A DNA stretch of 64,000 nucleotides from Paludibacteraceae bacterium (GTDB taxonomy: Bacteria > Bacteroidota > Bacteroidia > Bacteroidales > Paludibacteraceae): positions 62,001 to 126,000 of the forward strand of contig CAJOKE010000015.1 in NCBI GenBank assembly GCA_905235225.1, in the 5' to 3' direction. Positions 1 to 8,444 of the stretch are shown one piece after another. The position numbers were made by a program, and so were the translations under genes. The notes beneath the pieces were generated by a model. The model was not told where the DNA came from, searched no databases, and worked only from the letters and a program-made list of their open reading frames with translations. Positions within the stretch are counted from its first letter, which is position 1, and every line of letters starts with the position of its first letter.

Positions 1-1959
1 AGCGTGCAGGAAAACCGCTCAACCACATGGATTCGAATCTGCAATCCGTTTAACGAAGAAGGCTTGCAGGTCATTGACGAATTCGTCGGAAGCGACCCTG
101 CATGGTTCGGAAACAGCGGTGTCTTGGCATACATAAAAGGCGGGAAAGTCCTGCTCAGACAAAACGGGGAAGACATTGATATAGAGAGCGTTAGCGGGTC
201 TGATAATGAGAATATTGAAGGTTTCCTACTATCCCCGATGCGGGACAAGATTGTACTTATCAAAACGGTGAAAGCGCATCCCGCTACTGCGGATATTCAT
301 CCGGATCTTCCCCAGGCTTCAGGACGTGTAGTTGATGACCTCCTGTATAAACATTGGGATGAATGGGTGGATGAAGTGCCGCAGCCGTTTGTTCATGACT
401 TTAGTATAACGTATGTCGGTGAAGGCGAGCAGATTAAATCCGCAAAACTTGGCAACGGGATCAATATCCTTGACGGAACGACTTTTGAATGTCCAATGCG
501 GCCCTTTGGCGGTGTAGAACAGCTGGCGTGGAATCCGAACAACAAAGAGTTGGCTTACACGTGCCGCAAAAAGACAGGTTTGGCATATGCTGTCAGCACC
601 AATTCAGACATTTATCTATATGATTTGGATACCAAACAGCACAAAAATATCACTGCCGATAACGGCGGTTACGACACCAACCCGTCTTACTCACCCGACG
701 GGGAGTGGATTGCTTGGCAGTCCATGGAGCGCGACGGATACGAAAGTGACGAAAACAGGCTCATGGTGATGAACCTCAATTCAGGCGAAAAACGCTTCGT
801 GAGCCGCATGATGGACACCAACGTGGACGAGTATGCGTGGTACAATGATTCCACCATTCTGTTTACAGCCTGTTGGCATGCAACAGTCCAACTTTACCTC
901 TGTACACTGGACGGAAAGACAAACAAACTGACGGACGGACAATTCGATTTAGGTCTGGGGGATGTCACTGACCACTATGCCTATATACTTGGGCATTCCA
1001 TGAGACAGGCAAATGAGATTTACCGTCTTGATGTGGCTGAGTGGCTCCTTAAAGAAAAAGAGCAGATGGCACATACCGAGATTTGGTATGAACAGCCCTT
1101 TGATACGTACAACCGGCTTTTAGACCGGCTGACCCATGAGAATGACAATATCTACAAACAAATCGAACTTTCCACCGTTGTACCGCGCTGGCAAAAGACC
1201 ACCGACGGAAAAGACATGCTGACATGGATTATTTATCCGCCACATTTTGATCCGTCGAAGAAATATCCGACTATTCTCTATTGCGAGGGCGGTCCGCAAA
1301 GTCCGGTAAGTCAGTTCTGGTCCTTCCGCTGGAACTTTATGATGATGAGTGCCGGTGATTACATTATTGTTGCACCCAACCGCCGCGGTCTGCCGGGATT
1401 CGGCAAAGCATGGAACGAAGAAATCAGCGGCGACTACGGAGGCCAATGTATGAAAGACTACTTCACCGCCATTGATGAGTTCTGCAAGGAGCCATATGTC
1501 GATAAGGATCATCTGGGCTGTGTGGGTGCTTCTTTCGGCGGATTCAGCGTCTATTGGATAGCCGGACACCACAACGGACGATTCAAAGCTTTCATTGCAC
1601 ACGACGGTATTTTCAATATGGAAATGCAATATCTGGAAACCGAAGAAAAATGGTTCGCCAACTGGGACATGGGCGGCGCATACTGGGAGAAGGACAACAA
1701 GATTGCGCAGCGCACGTTTGCCAACAGTCCGCATCGGTTTGTGGACAAATGGGACACGCCAATCCTCTGCATCCATGGCGAAAAAGACTACCGCATCCTC
1801 GCCAACCAGGCTATGGCGGCATTTGACGCCGCCAAGATGCGTGGCGTACCGGCGGAGTTGCTAATCTTCCCTGACGAAAACCACTGGGTACTCAAACCGC
1901 AGAATGGCATACTATGGCAGCGTACGTTCAGAAATTGGTTGGACAAATGGCTGAAATAA
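1..1959 (+). CDS. S9 family peptidase (prolyl oligopeptidase / dipeptidyl-peptidase-like), 5' truncated
   Basis: This is a serine peptidase of the S9 family, which cleaves peptides after entering through a beta-propeller. The N-terminal ~390 residues show propeller-like repeats (for example DTNPSYSPDGEWIAW). The C-terminal ~260 residues are the alpha/beta-hydrolase domain with the nucleophile in GASFGGF (near residue 510), the acid in HGEKDYRI and the histidine in ENHWV. The frame is open from base 1. The GTG at base 4 is unlikely to be the true start, because the first visible residues (QENRSTTWIRI) match the interior of family members, which normally begin with a signal peptide and about 50 more residues. 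It is probably exported and takes part in peptide utilisation. The thioesterase gene follows after 16 bases. Confidence 0.9.
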   Translation, partial: SVQENRSTTWIRICNPFNEEGLQVIDEFVGSDPAWFGNSGVLAYIKGGKVLLRQNGEDIDIESVSGSDNENIEGFLLSPMRDKIVLIKTVKAHPATADIHPDLPQASGRVVDDLLYKHWDEWVDEVPQPFVHDFSITYVGEGEQIKSAKLGNGINILDGTTFECPMRPFGGVEQLAWNPNNKELAYTCRKKTGLAYAVSTNSDIYLYDLDTKQHKNITADNGGYDTNPSYSPDGEWIAWQSMERDGYESDENRLMVMNLNSGEKRFVSRMMDTNVDEYAWYNDSTILFTACWHATVQLYLCTLDGKTNKLTDGQFDLGLGDVTDHYAYILGHSMRQANEIYRLDVAEWLLKEKEQMAHTEIWYEQPFDTYNRLLDRLTHENDNIYKQIELSTVVPRWQKTTDGKDMLTWIIYPPHFDPSKKYPTILYCEGGPQSPVSQFWSFRWNFMMMSAGDYIIVAPNRRGLPGFGKAWNEEISGDYGGQCMKDYFTAIDEFCKEPYVDKDHLGCVGASFGGFSVYWIAGHHNGRFKAFIAHDGIFNMEMQYLETEEKWFANWDMGGAYWEKDNKIAQRTFANSPHRFVDKWDTPILCIHGEKDYRILANQAMAAFDAAKMRGVPAELLIFPDENHWVLKPQNGILWQRTFRNWLDKWLK

Positions 1960-1975
1960 TCAATCCGTTAAAGAG

Positions 1976-2704
1976 ATGAAATATTTTTACGAATACGAAA
2001 TTCAATATCAAGAAGTGGACATGAACCGCAAACTACGATTGTTCACGCTCGAAAATTATTTGCTCAATGTCGCAGGCCGCTGCGCGGATGACCTCGGTTT
2101 CGGAATCAAATACCTCAAAGAACAAAATCTCACATGGGTTCTGGTGAGACTTTCTGTAGAGATGACATATCTTCCCACCGCTTGCGACCATGTTGTCTTT
2201 GAGACTTGGATAGAAAGCAACATACACATGCTCTCAACCCGTAATTTCAGAATGTACCTGCTGCAGGACGGACAAAAACAGATGATTGGATCTGCCAAAA
2301 GCGTGTGGGCAGTGCTGGACTTGACCAAACGCGAAATAGTCAACTGCTTTGACCAACCTGTTTTTGCAGACAAAGTGGATGGCGAGGTGCTGGCAATGAC
2401 GCGCGCACCCAGACCCGTCCCCATGACCGAACCCGATGACATTGTCGAACACAAAATACAATACTCCGATGTCGATTACAACCGTCATTGCAACTCCTGC
2501 AAATACCTTGAAATCATGCTGAATGCCAAACTCCCCGATTTTGGAGATAAGGGCTTCCGCATTGATCTCAATTACGCTAAAGAGGTTTATTGGAACGACA
2601 CCGTATATACCCATTACCTCGCAGACGACAACGGAGTACAATACATGCAAAAAGATGTCAACGGAACGACTTGCTGCAGTGCCAAAATCACTTTGAACCG
2701 ATAA
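1976..2704 (+). CDS. acyl-ACP thioesterase (FatA/FatB-like, double hotdog)
   Basis: The 242-residue protein has the length and tandem hotdog layout of bacterial acyl-ACP thioesterases, which release free fatty acids from acyl carrier protein. The first hotdog carries YQEVDMNRKLRLFTLENYL and a TWVLVRLSVE segment. The second carries DVDYNRHCNSCKYLE, matching the D-x-N-x-H active-site pattern of plant FatA/FatB. No signal peptide is present, so it is cytoplasmic. It ends in a TAATG overlap with mfd, implying translational coupling in one transcript. Substrate chain length cannot be read from the sequence. Confidence 0.88.
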   Translation: MKYFYEYEIQYQEVDMNRKLRLFTLENYLLNVAGRCADDLGFGIKYLKEQNLTWVLVRLSVEMTYLPTACDHVVFETWIESNIHMLSTRNFRMYLLQDGQKQMIGSAKSVWAVLDLTKREIVNCFDQPVFADKVDGEVLAMTRAPRPVPMTEPDDIVEHKIQYSDVDYNRHCNSCKYLEIMLNAKLPDFGDKGFRIDLNYAKEVYWNDTVYTHYLADDNGVQYMQKDVNGTTCCSAKITLNR

Positions 2705-5700
2705 TGTCCATCGACGAACTACATACCCTGCTCACTCAGAGACCGCAGATAAACGTCATCGCCAAAAGCCTGCAACACAAACAGGATACCCATTTGTGGC
2801 TGACTGGACTATACGGCAGCAGCCGCAGCGTCTTGCTTAGTGTCCTCTGCAGACAAACCGGCAAAACAATGGTGATGATGGCGGATAATCAGGACGAAGC
2901 ACAGTATTGCTATGCCGACCTACAGGCTTTAGGGACATCAAGCCTGTATTTCCCGACTTCCAAAAGACGCCGGCAGGGAGTGGACGATGCTATGCTTATC
3001 CAGCGCACAGAAGTACTGCAAAAAATAAGCTCTGCCGCACAGGGGACCATCATAGTGACCTACCCCGAAGCCCTGATGGAAGGAGTTCCTGCACCACGGA
3101 GTCTGCAGGCAGCAACGATCACCGTACATGCCGGACAGCAGATTGCACAAACAACGCTTTGCAACCAACTTGCCGAACTGAAATTCGAACGTGTCGATTT
3201 TGTCTATGAACCCGGACAATATGCCGTGCGCGGCAGTATAGTCGATGTCTATGGCTATGCACACGACGACCCTTACCGCATTGACTTCTTCGGGGACGAA
3301 ATAGACTCCGTCCGCACTTTTGACATAGAGAACCAACTATCCAAACAAAAGGTCAACGAAGCGGCTCTCACACATTCCAACCATAGCGAAATGGACGAAT
3401 CGGCTTCACTCGAACAGTATCTACCCGAACAAACAGTCTGGGTCAGCAATGACTGGAGTGTCGTTCATTACAAATTGGCTGAAACGAACCGGCAGCCAAA
3501 GAATAACACTATCGAAATCGGCACAAAAAGCTATTTCCAGACCTATATAAAAGTCACCTTCGACACCCTACCCCAACCTGCATTTAACAAGAACTTCGAC
3601 CTCTTGGCAGACGACCTTAAAAAGCACATTGAGGACGGTTTTCGGATTTACATCCTTGCCGACCAAAAGAAACAGACAGACCGCCTCGCTGCTATATTTG
3701 AAAACGACAACATAAGTTTCACCCCTGTGGACAAAACCCTGCACGCGGGATTTGTGGACAACGAAGCCAAAGTGTGCTGCTACACCGACCATGAGATTTT
3801 CGCCCGCTATCACCGCGTTACCCTGCAATCCGAGAACGCCCGCAGAGGGAAAGCCGTTATCACGCTCAAAGAAATCAACCAATTGCGCCTGGGCGACTAT
3901 GTCGTACACAGTGACCACGGGATAGGGCAGTTCGGCGGGCTTGTCACCACATCCATCAACGGCAAACCGCAAGAGATGATCAAACTCATCTACCGCGACG
4001 GCGATACTATCTTTGTCAGCATTCACAACCTTCACCGCATTTCCAAATACAAAGGGCGCGAAGGAACAGCACCTACCGTCTCCAAAATCGGCAGCGGAGC
4101 ATGGGAACGACTCAAGGAACGGACAAAAGACAAGGTCAAAGACATTGCCCGGGAGCTTATACAACTATACGCCACACGCAAACAGCAAAAAGGGTTCGCA
4201 TACACACCCGACAGCTATATGCAGCATGAACTGGAAGCGTCCTTCCTCTACGAAGACACGCCCGACCAGGCTAAGGCGACTATTGATGTCAAACACGACA
4301 TGGAGAGTCCCATGCCCATGGACAGACTTATATGCGGCGATGTCGGATTCGGCAAAACAGAAATAGCCATGCGCGCTGCCTTCAAAGCAGCTACTGACGG
4401 AAAACAGGTCGCTGTACTCGTACCCACTACCGTCCTCGCACTACAGCACTACAACACCTTCCGGGACCGATTCAGAAACTTCCCTGTCCGCATTGAATAT
4501 CTCAGCCGTGCTAAAAGTTCAAAAGACACCGCGGACATTCTCAACCGGCTCGAAAAAGGCGGAATTGACATCATCATCGGAACACACAAATTAGTCGGCA
4601 AAAATGTGAAATGGCATGACCTCGGACTGCTCATCATTGACGAGGAGCAGAAGTTCGGTGTCGCTGTCAAAGAGAAACTCAAGAGTCTGCGCACCAACAT
4701 TGACGTACTCACTCTCACCGCAACACCTATCCCGCGTACACTACAGTTCTCACTACTCGGCGCGAGAGACCTCAGCGTGATGACTACACCACCGCAAAAC
4801 CGCTATCCCGTCCAAACGGAAGTACTCACCCCTGATGACGAAGACATCATCAAAGAAGCCATTGACCTTGAACTCGGACGAAACGGACAGGTATTCATCG
4901 TCAACAACCGTATCGACATGCTTGAGCGTATCGAACACCGTATCCGCAGACTTTGTCCCGAAGCACGCATTATTACAGCACACGGGCAAATGCCTGCCGA
5001 CGAAATGGAAAAACGGCTTGAGGACTTCATCAATTACGATTACGACATTCTCATCTCTACAACCATCATCGAATCAGGCGTCGATATTCCTAACGTCAAT
5101 ACCATCATCATCTACTCCGCACAGCACTACGGTTTGTCAGACCTGCACCAACTCAGAGGACGTGTCGGCAGATCCAACCGAAAAGCCTATTGCTACCTTG
5201 TTGCGCCGGAACGGGAACTGCTCACATCCGACGCCCGCCGGAGACTCGATGCGCTTGCCACTTTCGCCGAACTCGGCTCCGGATTCAACCTCGCCATGCA
5301 GGACCTTGATATCCGCGGAGCGGGTAACCTGCTCGGTGCCGAACAAAGCGGGTTCATCGCCGACCTCGGCTACGAGACCTATCAGCGCATACTCAACGAA
5401 GCCGTCGAAGAACTCAAAGACGAAATCGGATCAGAGACCGGCGACACCGACCATACAGAAAACGGCAAATCAACCAATGACAACACCACATGGTGTGCCG
5501 ACACCCAACTCGAAACAGACCTGCCCATTTCCTTCCCGCAAGACTATATCGAAAACATCAGCGAACGTATCACCCTTTACAAAGAACTCGATGGACTGCG
5601 CAACGAAAACGAACTCAACATGTACCAAAAACGCCTCATTGACCGATTCGGTCCTTTGCCGGAACAGGCACAGGAACTTATGAATGTCGTCAGACTCAGA

Positions 5701-5964
5701 TGGCTGTGCTGCCGAATGGGGATTGAAAAGATTTACCTCAAGGGGGAACACATGACACTCTATTTCGTCACTAACAGCGAACGGTACTGGCAGTCCGAAA
5801 CGTTTGGCAAACTGCTCCTCTATGCGGCACAAAGACCCGAAAGATGCAGACTTATTGAAGACCGCGACAAAAAAGGGCAACCAACCGGCAAACGCTACAT
5901 GTCCGTCATGCAAGTCAAAACACTTGCCGGCGCAATCCACTTGCTCAACAAAATCTATAACTGA
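2704..5964 (+). CDS. mfd: transcription-repair coupling factor Mfd
   Basis: Mfd is the ATP-driven translocase that removes RNA polymerase stalled at DNA lesions and recruits UvrA. The 1086-residue product is close to the usual ~1100-1150. In order it shows a UvrB-like N-terminal module, the CarD-like RNA-polymerase-interacting domain (LRLGDYVVHSDHGIGQFGGL), Walker A GDVGFGKTE (about residue 545), the DEEQ box (about 645), the motif IESGVDIPNVNT, a QLRGRVGRS motif and the C-terminal TRCF domain. The open frame extends 38 codons further upstream inside the thioesterase gene. I chose the ATG at 2704 because it overlaps the thioesterase stop (TAATG) and gives a family-like N-terminus. A hairpin terminator lies about 120 bases downstream. 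The partner gene uvrA is at 36120. Confidence 0.96.
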   Translation: MSIDELHTLLTQRPQINVIAKSLQHKQDTHLWLTGLYGSSRSVLLSVLCRQTGKTMVMMADNQDEAQYCYADLQALGTSSLYFPTSKRRRQGVDDAMLIQRTEVLQKISSAAQGTIIVTYPEALMEGVPAPRSLQAATITVHAGQQIAQTTLCNQLAELKFERVDFVYEPGQYAVRGSIVDVYGYAHDDPYRIDFFGDEIDSVRTFDIENQLSKQKVNEAALTHSNHSEMDESASLEQYLPEQTVWVSNDWSVVHYKLAETNRQPKNNTIEIGTKSYFQTYIKVTFDTLPQPAFNKNFDLLADDLKKHIEDGFRIYILADQKKQTDRLAAIFENDNISFTPVDKTLHAGFVDNEAKVCCYTDHEIFARYHRVTLQSENARRGKAVITLKEINQLRLGDYVVHSDHGIGQFGGLVTTSINGKPQEMIKLIYRDGDTIFVSIHNLHRISKYKGREGTAPTVSKIGSGAWERLKERTKDKVKDIARELIQLYATRKQQKGFAYTPDSYMQHELEASFLYEDTPDQAKATIDVKHDMESPMPMDRLICGDVGFGKTEIAMRAAFKAATDGKQVAVLVPTTVLALQHYNTFRDRFRNFPVRIEYLSRAKSSKDTADILNRLEKGGIDIIIGTHKLVGKNVKWHDLGLLIIDEEQKFGVAVKEKLKSLRTNIDVLTLTATPIPRTLQFSLLGARDLSVMTTPPQNRYPVQTEVLTPDDEDIIKEAIDLELGRNGQVFIVNNRIDMLERIEHRIRRLCPEARIITAHGQMPADEMEKRLEDFINYDYDILISTTIIESGVDIPNVNTIIIYSAQHYGLSDLHQLRGRVGRSNRKAYCYLVAPERELLTSDARRRLDALATFAELGSGFNLAMQDLDIRGAGNLLGAEQSGFIADLGYETYQRILNEAVEELKDEIGSETGDTDHTENGKSTNDNTTWCADTQLETDLPISFPQDYIENISERITLYKELDGLRNENELNMYQKRLIDRFGPLPEQAQELMNVVRLRWLCCRMGIEKIYLKGEHMTLYFVTNSERYWQSETFGKLLLYAAQRPERCRLIEDRDKKGQPTGKRYMSVMQVKTLAGAIHLLNKIYN

Positions 5965-5972
5965 ACAAAGAT

Positions 5973-6075
5973 GGTGTATCAAAAGCCTAATTGTGACGTA
6001 CTGAATGCGAACGAGATGCGAACGGGAGTAGGTAAAAAGGAGAAAAGAAAGTGTGCAAATCGATTCTGATACACC
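5973..6075 (+). other. mfd 3'-flanking segment closed by a 9-bp inverted repeat
   Basis: GGTGTATCA (5973-5981) is perfectly complementary to TGATACACC (6067-6075), enclosing 85 bases. Inside are two close copies of ATGCGAACG separated by a few bases. The segment lies between the mfd stop codon and the mfd terminator, so it would be part of the 3' UTR. It could be a structured 3' UTR or small-RNA precursor, or a chance match. No protein is encoded in it. Confidence 0.4.
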
Positions 6076-6084
6076 CTCAAACCC

Positions 6085-6114
6085 AAAAAGTGCAGTCGAA
6101 TGCACTTTTTTTTT
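6085..6114 (+). terminator. rho-independent terminator after mfd
   Basis: AAAAAGTGCA (6085-6094), loop GTCGAA and TGCACTTTTT (6101-6110) form a perfect 10-bp hairpin followed by further Ts (nine in a row in total). It ends the S9-thioesterase-mfd transcript. Its T tract runs directly into the -33 element of the kdsB promoter. Confidence 0.85.
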
Positions 6115-6143
6115 GCGTATTCAAAATAAATATTGTACCTTTG
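6112..6143 (+). promoter_or_regulatory. Bacteroidota-type promoter for the kdsB operon
   Basis: A -33 TTTG at 6112-6115 and a -7 TACCTTTG at 6136-6143 are separated by 20 bases, matching the primary sigma factor consensus of Bacteroidota. The -7 box contains the TTG that opens the longest reading frame of kdsB. That TTG therefore cannot be the start codon. Confidence 0.85.
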
Positions 6144-6159
6144 CACGCTAATGTGTAAA

Positions 6160-6918
6160 ATGCGTTTTATAGGAATTATTCCGGCACGGTATGCAAGTAC
6201 CCGTTTTCCCGGGAAACCACTTGCACTAATCGGCTCGAAGCCGATGATTCAGCGCGTGTATGAACAGGCTTCAAAAGCGTTGACCGAATTGTGGGTCGCG
6301 ACAGACGATGTCCGAATTGCTGAGTGCGTCCGTTCGTTTGGCGGCAATGTTGTCATGACACGATCCGACCACCGTTGCGGCACTGAACGCTGTTTAGAAG
6401 CACTGCAAATCATTGCACCCGAAGAGCAGGTCGTTGTAATCAATATCCAAGGCGATGAGCCGTTCATTCAACCCGAACAAATAAACGCCGTCAAACAATG
6501 CTTCGATGACAACGAAACACAAATCGCAACGCTCGTCAAACCCTTTACCGAATCGGATACCCTCGCTGACCTCGAAAACCCGAACACGCCGAAGGTCGTC
6601 ACAGCTCCCGATGGCACGGCACTGCTGTTCTCCCGGTCCGTCATCCCCTATCTGCGCGGCATCGACAAATCCGACTGGCTCAAACAGCACAAGCACTTCC
6701 GCCATATCGGAATGTACGCCTACCGATCGGATGTCTTGCTACAAATCACCCAACTGCCACCAACTCCGATGGAACAGGCGGAAAGCCTCGAGCAGCTCCG
6801 ATGGCTTGAAAACGGATACAAAATCCGCGTTGCACAATGCAACACCATGTCCATCGGCATAGATACCCCAGACGACCTTGTCAAAGCCAATGAATGGATA
6901 AAACAACATAATTATTAA
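6160..6918 (+). CDS. kdsB: 3-deoxy-manno-octulosonate cytidylyltransferase (CMP-Kdo synthetase)
   Basis: KdsB activates Kdo with CTP to give CMP-Kdo for lipopolysaccharide inner-core assembly in the cytoplasm. The N-terminal motif IIPARYASTRFPGKPL is diagnostic of the family, and the product (~252 residues) has the standard length. NIQGDEPFI and the C-terminal IGIDTPDDL are further family signatures. The open frame reaches back to a TTG at 6133, but that lies inside the -7 promoter box. The ATGs at 6151 and 6160 remain, and 6160 (MRFIGIIPARYA) matches family N-termini. The leader would be very short. It is the first gene of an operon with deoD, an outer-membrane protein, yidC and a DUF2520 gene. 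Confidence 0.95.
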   Translation: MRFIGIIPARYASTRFPGKPLALIGSKPMIQRVYEQASKALTELWVATDDVRIAECVRSFGGNVVMTRSDHRCGTERCLEALQIIAPEEQVVVINIQGDEPFIQPEQINAVKQCFDDNETQIATLVKPFTESDTLADLENPNTPKVVTAPDGTALLFSRSVIPYLRGIDKSDWLKQHKHFRHIGMYAYRSDVLLQITQLPPTPMEQAESLEQLRWLENGYKIRVAQCNTMSIGIDTPDDLVKANEWIKQHNY

Positions 6919-6936
6919 CCCGTAAAATCAAACAAA

Positions 6937-7647
6937 ATGGAAAACCAGACACCGACTCCGCACATCGGAGCCAAGTACGGCGAAATCGCCAAGACAATGA
7001 TTATGGCAGGCGACCCCCTGCGCGCTAAATTGATGGCAGAACGGTTCCTTGAAAATCCCGTTCAAGTAAATAACGTCCGCGGTATGCTTGCGTTTACAGG
7101 CACATACAAAGGCAAACAAATCACCGTTATGGGACACGGAATGGGAATGGCTTCCATCGGTATTTATACCTATGAGTTGTTCAATTTCTATGATGTTGAT
7201 ACCATCATCCGGGTAGGATCATGCGGCGCACGACAGATGTATGTCAAACTGGGAGACATCATCATCGCACAAGGCGCATGCTCTGACAGCAACTACGGAC
7301 AGCAATACAACCTGCCGGGCAATTACGCTCCTATCGCCAACTTCGATCTCTGCCGCAAAGCCGTTGAGGCATGCGAGCAGTTCGGCTATAGATACCATGT
7401 CGGGAATGTTTTTGCCACCGATGTATTCTACTGCGAAGACGAACGCAAAGCGAACTGGACAAAAATGGGCGTTCTGGCAGACGAAATGGAAGCACCCGCA
7501 CTGTACATGAACGCTGCCCGCGCAGGCAAAAAAGCATTATGTATCTGCACTGTCAGTGACCATATCCTAACCGGCGAAGCAACCACAGCCGAGGAACGGC
7601 AAAACACATTCACCAAAATGATGGATGTAGCATTCAGTATAATTTGA
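6937..7647 (+). CDS. deoD: purine-nucleoside phosphorylase, DeoD type
   Basis: DeoD cleaves purine (deoxy)ribonucleosides with phosphate, giving base plus (deoxy)ribose-1-phosphate in purine salvage. The 236-residue product matches the ~239-residue hexameric class. Visible signatures are AKTMIMAGDPLRAK near the N-terminus (phosphate site), GHGMGMASIGIY, IIRVGSCGA, the substrate-binding DEMEAPALY and the catalytic Asp in TVSDHIL. It lies 18 bases after kdsB and overlaps the next gene by one base (TGATG). Confidence 0.94.
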   Translation: MENQTPTPHIGAKYGEIAKTMIMAGDPLRAKLMAERFLENPVQVNNVRGMLAFTGTYKGKQITVMGHGMGMASIGIYTYELFNFYDVDTIIRVGSCGARQMYVKLGDIIIAQGACSDSNYGQQYNLPGNYAPIANFDLCRKAVEACEQFGYRYHVGNVFATDVFYCEDERKANWTKMGVLADEMEAPALYMNAARAGKKALCICTVSDHILTGEATTAEERQNTFTKMMDVAFSII

Positions 7648-8420
7648 TGAAAAAACTCATTATCATAGTGTTTGCGATCCTGCCGCTGTGCCTTACGGCA
7701 CAACGGCGGTCGCAAGACACCTACTCTCCTGCTCCGGGCGAGCAGGTCAGTGAGCCGCAATACGATTACGGCAATTCCGGTAAAAACACAAAAGACAAAG
7801 AACAAAAAAATATCCTCACCGGCTTTACCGGTGGCATGATGATTCACGGCGGCTATTCGTTCGCCTCATCTCCTGACGAGCTATTCCGTAACGGCAGCTT
7901 GACAGAGACTAACATTAAAGACTTACCTCGTGACGGATTCACAATGGGTTTGGGTGGAACGCTACGCCTGCACCTCATTGACCATATACACCTTGGCGGA
8001 GAAGGACACATGTCCTTTATGCCACTTGCCTCATCAGGAACCAGTATCCGCACGGGATGGGGCGGGGTCATGTGCGACTTCTATGCGACATTGGGCATTG
8101 TGCGCCCGCTAATCGGTATAACCGTCGGCGGCGGATCAACCAGACGACTTTATGTGCCAGACAATGAGGCTCAAACCGTCAAAGGCGAAGACAATGCGGA
8201 GTACAATGCTTCGTTTACCAAAACACCCTATTTCCTTTTGGACCCGTATGTCGGTCTTGAAATAGCTTTGGGAAAAATATGCCTTCTCATCAGAGCCGAT
8301 TATATGTTACCCTTCGGCAAAGGAGACAAAGGACTTGCGGACACAAAAGTCGCATGGAGCAATTTTCTGTCCCCCAGCGGACCGAGATTATATATCGGCT
8401 GCCTGTTCGGACGGTTCTGA
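7647..8420 (+). CDS. predicted outer-membrane beta-barrel protein, function unknown
   Basis: A signal peptide (MKKLIIIVFAILPLCLTAQ) precedes a 257-residue protein that is low in Cys and rich in Gly and alternating hydrophobic residues. It ends in an aromatic-rich strand (LYIGCLFGRF), typical of small outer-membrane barrels. The longest frame starts with TTG at 7644, but the ATG at 7647 overlaps the deoD stop (TGATG) and gives a clean signal peptide, so I chose that. Position between deoD and yidC suggests only co-expression. I do not recognise a named family. Confidence 0.75.
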   Translation: MKKLIIIVFAILPLCLTAQRRSQDTYSPAPGEQVSEPQYDYGNSGKNTKDKEQKNILTGFTGGMMIHGGYSFASSPDELFRNGSLTETNIKDLPRDGFTMGLGGTLRLHLIDHIHLGGEGHMSFMPLASSGTSIRTGWGGVMCDFYATLGIVRPLIGITVGGGSTRRLYVPDNEAQTVKGEDNAEYNASFTKTPYFLLDPYVGLEIALGKICLLIRADYMLPFGKGDKGLADTKVAWSNFLSPSGPRLYIGCLFGRF

Positions 8421-8444
8421 CAACGAAAGAAACAATATTAATAT

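Noticed and set aside
1120..1776. 218-codon minus-strand frame inside the S9 peptidase
   Set aside because: It overlaps the catalytic domain of the peptidase on the other strand and has no family features or promoter.
4835..5683. 282-codon plus-strand frame inside mfd
   Set aside because: Ser/Thr/Pro-rich shadow frame of mfd, with no start context. mfd is unambiguous here.
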